A stretch of 8,636 bases of DNA from Zhongshania aliphaticivorans (lineage in GTDB: Bacteria; Pseudomonadota; Gammaproteobacteria; Pseudomonadales; Spongiibacteraceae). Shown piece after piece: positions 6,983 through 8,636 of this stretch. Numbering within the stretch: position 1 is the first letter of the stretch; each line of letters opens with the position of its first letter. The notes under the pieces are model-generated. The model saw only the letters and a program-made list of their open reading frames with translations. It was not told the DNA's origin and searched no databases. Where the stretch lies: assembly GCF_902705875.1 (NCBI RefSeq), contig NZ_CACSIK010000003.1:191770-200405 (forward strand). The letters are read 5' to 3'. Both the position numbers and the translations under genes were made by a program.

Positions 6983-7849
6983 TTAGCCAAGAATCTCTAT
7001 GCCTTTGAGGATGAAGGTCGGCTTGTCGGGGCGGTTATCGAAAACTTTATCGGCGATATAGCGAATTTTCTTGTCATAATACTTAGCCTCCATGATCTTT
7101 TTAAGAAGAGTAGTGTCTTGAACCGCAAAGTTCTTGGACGCCTCTGAAATTTCATCGCAATCGATAATTGTTAAGTATACCGTGTTATGAAATTCGCGAA
7201 ATCCGTCGATAGACGCTATACCGCAAACTTCTTCCGCCGGCGGAATCTCAAATTCGAACGAGTCAAACTCACCAGAAAATCCAGTAATTACTGGGGTGGA
7301 GCCGAAAATTTCCACACCAAAAGGATGGTTAATTTTTACACCGGACAAATTTTTACGTAGCCCGTTAATTTGGCCTTCAAGAAATTCTGTTACCGGCGCC
7401 AAAAGTTCTGGAAAATCATCTTTGATAAACAAGTCCGGTTGGCTTTGTTGAGCTCTGGCGCAGACAAATCCAGTGACATGAGATAGCTTCTCCGATATCT
7501 CTCGAGTCTTATCAGGACCAACTAAAAATAAAGTCGTTCTCTGGTTTCGACTTATCTTAGAATTCTTGGCAGTCAAGTTTCGAATAGACACGCTCGCATC
7601 GATTCCCGGATAGAATTTTTCTATAGCAACGTTACATATGCACTTCAATTCATCTGCGAATTTTTTCCGTACCCGAGAGCCTACATCTTCATCATCGGTT
7701 GAAATCCAGTCCTCATTGAGATGGATGACCAAGGAACTTTGCGGAAAAAGGTATGCGAAAGGAATTCCAAGGTCTGTTTTCTCGAGCTCAATAAAATTCA
7801 CTGACTCATAATCATATACTTCGCCAGAAGCGTATTCATTTGCTTTCAT
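6983..7849 (-). CDS. Hypothetical protein, 288 aa, convergent to the recombinase
   Basis: I do not recognise this protein. It is soluble and acidic, with no signal peptide and no membrane segment. Visible features are an acidic patch STDDEDVG near residues 50-57, a cysteine pair CIC at about 70-72, a stretch TTLFLVGPDKTREI suggestive of a beta strand followed by a helix, a Gly/Phe-rich strand-like part (GVEIFGSTPVITGFSGEF), and a lysine-rich C-terminus. No catalytic motif or helix-turn-helix stands out. The ATG start is well supported: GAGGA on the minus strand (7856-7860) lies six bases upstream. It stands alone and tail-to-tail with the recombinase, 34 bases between the stop codons. It could be cargo of the element, an accessory or directionality factor, or a defence-type gene, with nothing to choose between these. 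The frame is intact, so it is probably a real gene. Confidence 0.75.
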   Translation of the reverse strand: MKANEYASGEVYDYESVNFIELEKTDLGIPFAYLFPQSSLVIHLNEDWISTDDEDVGSRVRKKFADELKCICNVAIEKFYPGIDASVSIRNLTAKNSKISRNQRTTLFLVGPDKTREISEKLSHVTGFVCARAQQSQPDLFIKDDFPELLAPVTEFLEGQINGLRKNLSGVKINHPFGVEIFGSTPVITGFSGEFDSFEFEIPPAEEVCGIASIDGFREFHNTVYLTIIDCDEISEASKNFAVQDTTLLKKIMEAKYYDKKIRYIADKVFDNRPDKPTFILKGIEILG

Positions 7850-7880
7850 TTCAAATCCTCATCTAATACCCCGCTCAATT

Positions 7881-7910
7881 TATATAGTGGTGCTAATTAT
7901 TCCATGGCAG
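7881..7910 (-). promoter_or_regulatory. Candidate promoter for the 288-aa gene
   Basis: On the minus strand CTGCCA (7905-7910, four of six matches to the -35 consensus) and TATATA (7881-7886) are separated by 18 bases. Transcription would start about 25-30 bases before the ATG, leaving room for the clear GAGGA ribosome-binding site. Both boxes are imperfect. Confidence 0.35.
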
Positions 7911-8015
7911 GCGGCGGGGAAAAGAGGGCCATAGGACGTCTTGTGAGCATTTTACCGGTCACAAAAATAGTTGTTTAATAGCTAATCGATGCAATAGTTG
8001 GCGCGGAGGAGGCGC

Positions 8016-8103
8016 GTTGACTTGATCCATAAAAGGGATTGAATAAGATAATTTTCAGAATCTTAGCTAGAAAGATTCGTTAATTAGCTGGATCGAGGTC
8101 AAC
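8016..8103. repeat. Imperfect inverted repeat with nested hairpin
   Basis: The arm GTTGACTTGATCC (8016-8028) pairs with GGATCGAGGTCAAC (8090-8103) with one G-T wobble and one bulged G. The enclosed 61 bases contain a second hairpin, GAATCT (8058-8063) with AGATTC (8073-8078). As RNA or single-stranded DNA this would fold as a stem with a side hairpin. It does not match integron attC core order (RYYYAAC first, GTTRRRY last). Confidence 0.45.
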
Positions 8104-8197
8104 TCATTCGCTCAGTCGATTGCCCTCAACAAAATGACAGTCGATATGAAATTAAATTATAGGAGCAACTTTCCAAAGTAGGTCTGGAAGCGATGTT

Positions 8198-8253
8198 AAC
8201 TATTGGTTTAATGCTTGGCAGGCTAGGCTATCTATTAAGCTGACCAAATAGTT
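8198..8253. repeat. Long imperfect hairpin
   Basis: AACTATTGGT (8198-8207) pairs with ACCAAATAGTT (8243-8253), ten pairs with a single bulged A. After a four-base bulge (8239-8242) TTAAT (8208-8212) pairs with ATTAA (8234-8238). The apical loop is about 21 bases. TTTTT follows closely on the plus strand (8252-8256), so it could act as a plus-strand terminator for a short upstream RNA. Confidence 0.45.
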
Positions 8254-8256
8254 TTT

Positions 8257-8288
8257 GATGATTACGGCTCGAGAGCCGGCGAATCATC
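8257..8288. repeat. Strong two-part hairpin
   Basis: GATGATT (8257-8263) pairs with AATCATC (8282-8288). After a one-against-three internal loop CGGCT (8265-8269) pairs with AGCCG (8274-8278) around a four-base loop. No T run follows on either strand, so it is unlikely to be a simple terminator. It sits three bases from the preceding hairpin. Confidence 0.5.
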
Positions 8289-8296
8289 TTGGTTAG

Positions 8297-8339
8297 CTAG
8301 ATGGCTCGCGAAGTAGGCAGAGTCGATACGGCAATCTAG
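8297..8339. repeat. Inverted repeat CTAGAT/ATCTAG
   Basis: The six-base arms at 8297-8302 and 8334-8339 are exact inverted copies, with two more G-C pairs after one mismatch. The loop contains a copy of AGTCGAT (8321-8327). It is weaker than the two preceding hairpins and counts mainly as part of the cluster. Confidence 0.3.
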
Positions 8340-8566
8340 TAGAACAGGCCTAGGAATGCAGGCGTCGGCTAATGAAATCAAGAAATGCCACTCCCAATTG
8401 ACTAAGAAATAGGAGTTTTCGGGTAGGTAGTGCCCTGAATGCAATACGTACACATTTCGATGGCATTGCCTGCGGCGTCACTACGAGCGCCTACTTAGGA
8501 TGACTACAGTTAGTCGATTAAATGCAATTTGTTTTAAGAGGTTTGCGGCCTCGTGATGATAAAATC

Positions 8567-8636
8567 AATATTCCAATATTCCAATATTCCAATATTCCAA
8601 TATTCCAATATTCCAATATTCCAATATTCCAATATT
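8567..8636. repeat. 8-bp tandem repeat AATATTCC, about 8.75 copies, running off the window
   Basis: Eight perfect units of AATATTCC run from 8567 to 8630, and six bases of a ninth reach the last base. There is no sequence variation between units, which indicates recent or ongoing expansion by slippage. Each unit contains the palindrome AATATT. Because eight is not a multiple of three, slippage inside a gene would shift frame; here it lies outside visible genes and could affect a promoter or act as easily melted DNA. Confidence 0.95.

Larger units (their letters stand above)
8114..8518 (+). repeat. Four same-strand copies of AGTCGAT
   Basis: Exact AGTCGAT occurs at 8114-8120, 8139-8145, 8321-8327 and 8512-8518. 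The first two extend to CAGTCGAT. All are in the same orientation, and I found no reverse-complement copy in this region. A given 7-mer is expected far less than once in 405 bases, so clustering suggests iteron-like or regulator-binding sites, although the spacing is irregular. Confidence 0.4.
7861..8566. other. Gene-free structured region
   Basis: No open frame here has both a credible start signal and a recognisable product. The best candidate (8262-8453, minus, GTG start) lacks a Shine-Dalgarno sequence and lies across hairpins. The region is instead occupied by four consecutive imperfect inverted repeats, direct repeats of AATAGTTG (7966-7973 and 7993-8000), four copies of AGTCGAT, and a small GACTA/TAGTC hairpin at 8502-8515. 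A promoter-like pair ATGACA (8134-8139) and TATAGG (8158-8163), spacer 18, could drive an RNA through the hairpins at 8198-8339. A structured RNA, a recombination site or a replication site are all possible. Confidence 0.45.

Noticed and set aside
8016..8103. Integron attC site
   Set aside because: Arms run GTTGAC first and GTCAAC last, the reverse of attC order, and the R and Y core pattern is not met. No integron integrase signature is seen.
8262..8453. 63-codon minus-strand open frame
   Set aside because: GTG start without Shine-Dalgarno sequence, no recognisable motif, and it overlaps two hairpins and an AGTCGAT copy.
8567..8636. CRISPR array
   Set aside because: Repeats are 8 bp and directly abutting with no spacers, so this is a simple tandem repeat.

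Overview
The window looks like a flank-plus-mobile-element junction from a gammaproteobacterium of moderate GC content. That assignment is an inference. It rests on general codon use, sigma70-type signals, and a short stretch that reads like the 3' end of a Met-type proteobacterial tRNA. No taxonomic marker gene is present.

Left flank (1-1434): the 3' part of a TetR-family regulator runs off the left edge. About 900 bases without a convincing gene follow (666-1572). This stretch holds several short palindromes, a GTCACGG triple repeat inside what may be the dead end of an older gene, and a minus-strand intrinsic terminator (1389-1425). Directly after the terminator comes TGGTAGCGGGGGCCGGA (1435-1451). 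On the minus strand this reads as a tRNA T-arm and acceptor 3' end with CCA, but the rest of the tRNA is missing. A tRNA 3' fragment, its terminator on one side and a recombinase gene on the other, is what one end of an island integrated in a tRNA gene looks like.

Element body (about 1452 to beyond the right edge): the centrepiece is one uninterrupted 1791-codon gene (1573-6948). Its product carries two separate tyrosine-recombinase catalytic modules in one polypeptide. Module 1 has R607, K631, R724, H747 and Y758, with Asn721 at the usual first box II histidine. Module 2 has R1329, K1361 or K1363, H1440, R1443, H1499 and Y1509, a complete set. Known multi-recombinase elements (RIT trios, Tn554-type TnpA/TnpB, GInt ginABC) use separate genes, so a single-chain tandem is the most unusual object here. 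Its TTG start overlaps a 31-codon reading frame that has a better ribosome-binding site. Convergent to it is an unrecognised 288-aa gene (6983-7849, minus strand), with a strong hairpin at the recombinase stop codon between them.

Right part (7850-8636): no convincing protein gene. It holds a succession of imperfect hairpins (8016-8103, 8198-8253, 8257-8288, 8297-8339), four same-strand copies of AGTCGAT, and an 8-bp tandem repeat (AATATTCC, nearly nine copies) running off the right edge. This is more ordered structure than expected for filler. It could be a structured RNA, a recombinase or replication site, or an element end.

Working model (inference): a site-specific integrative element whose double recombinase acts at the tRNA-derived site, with the 288-aa protein as cargo or accessory factor. 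The other boundary, expected to carry an intact tRNA, is not in the window.
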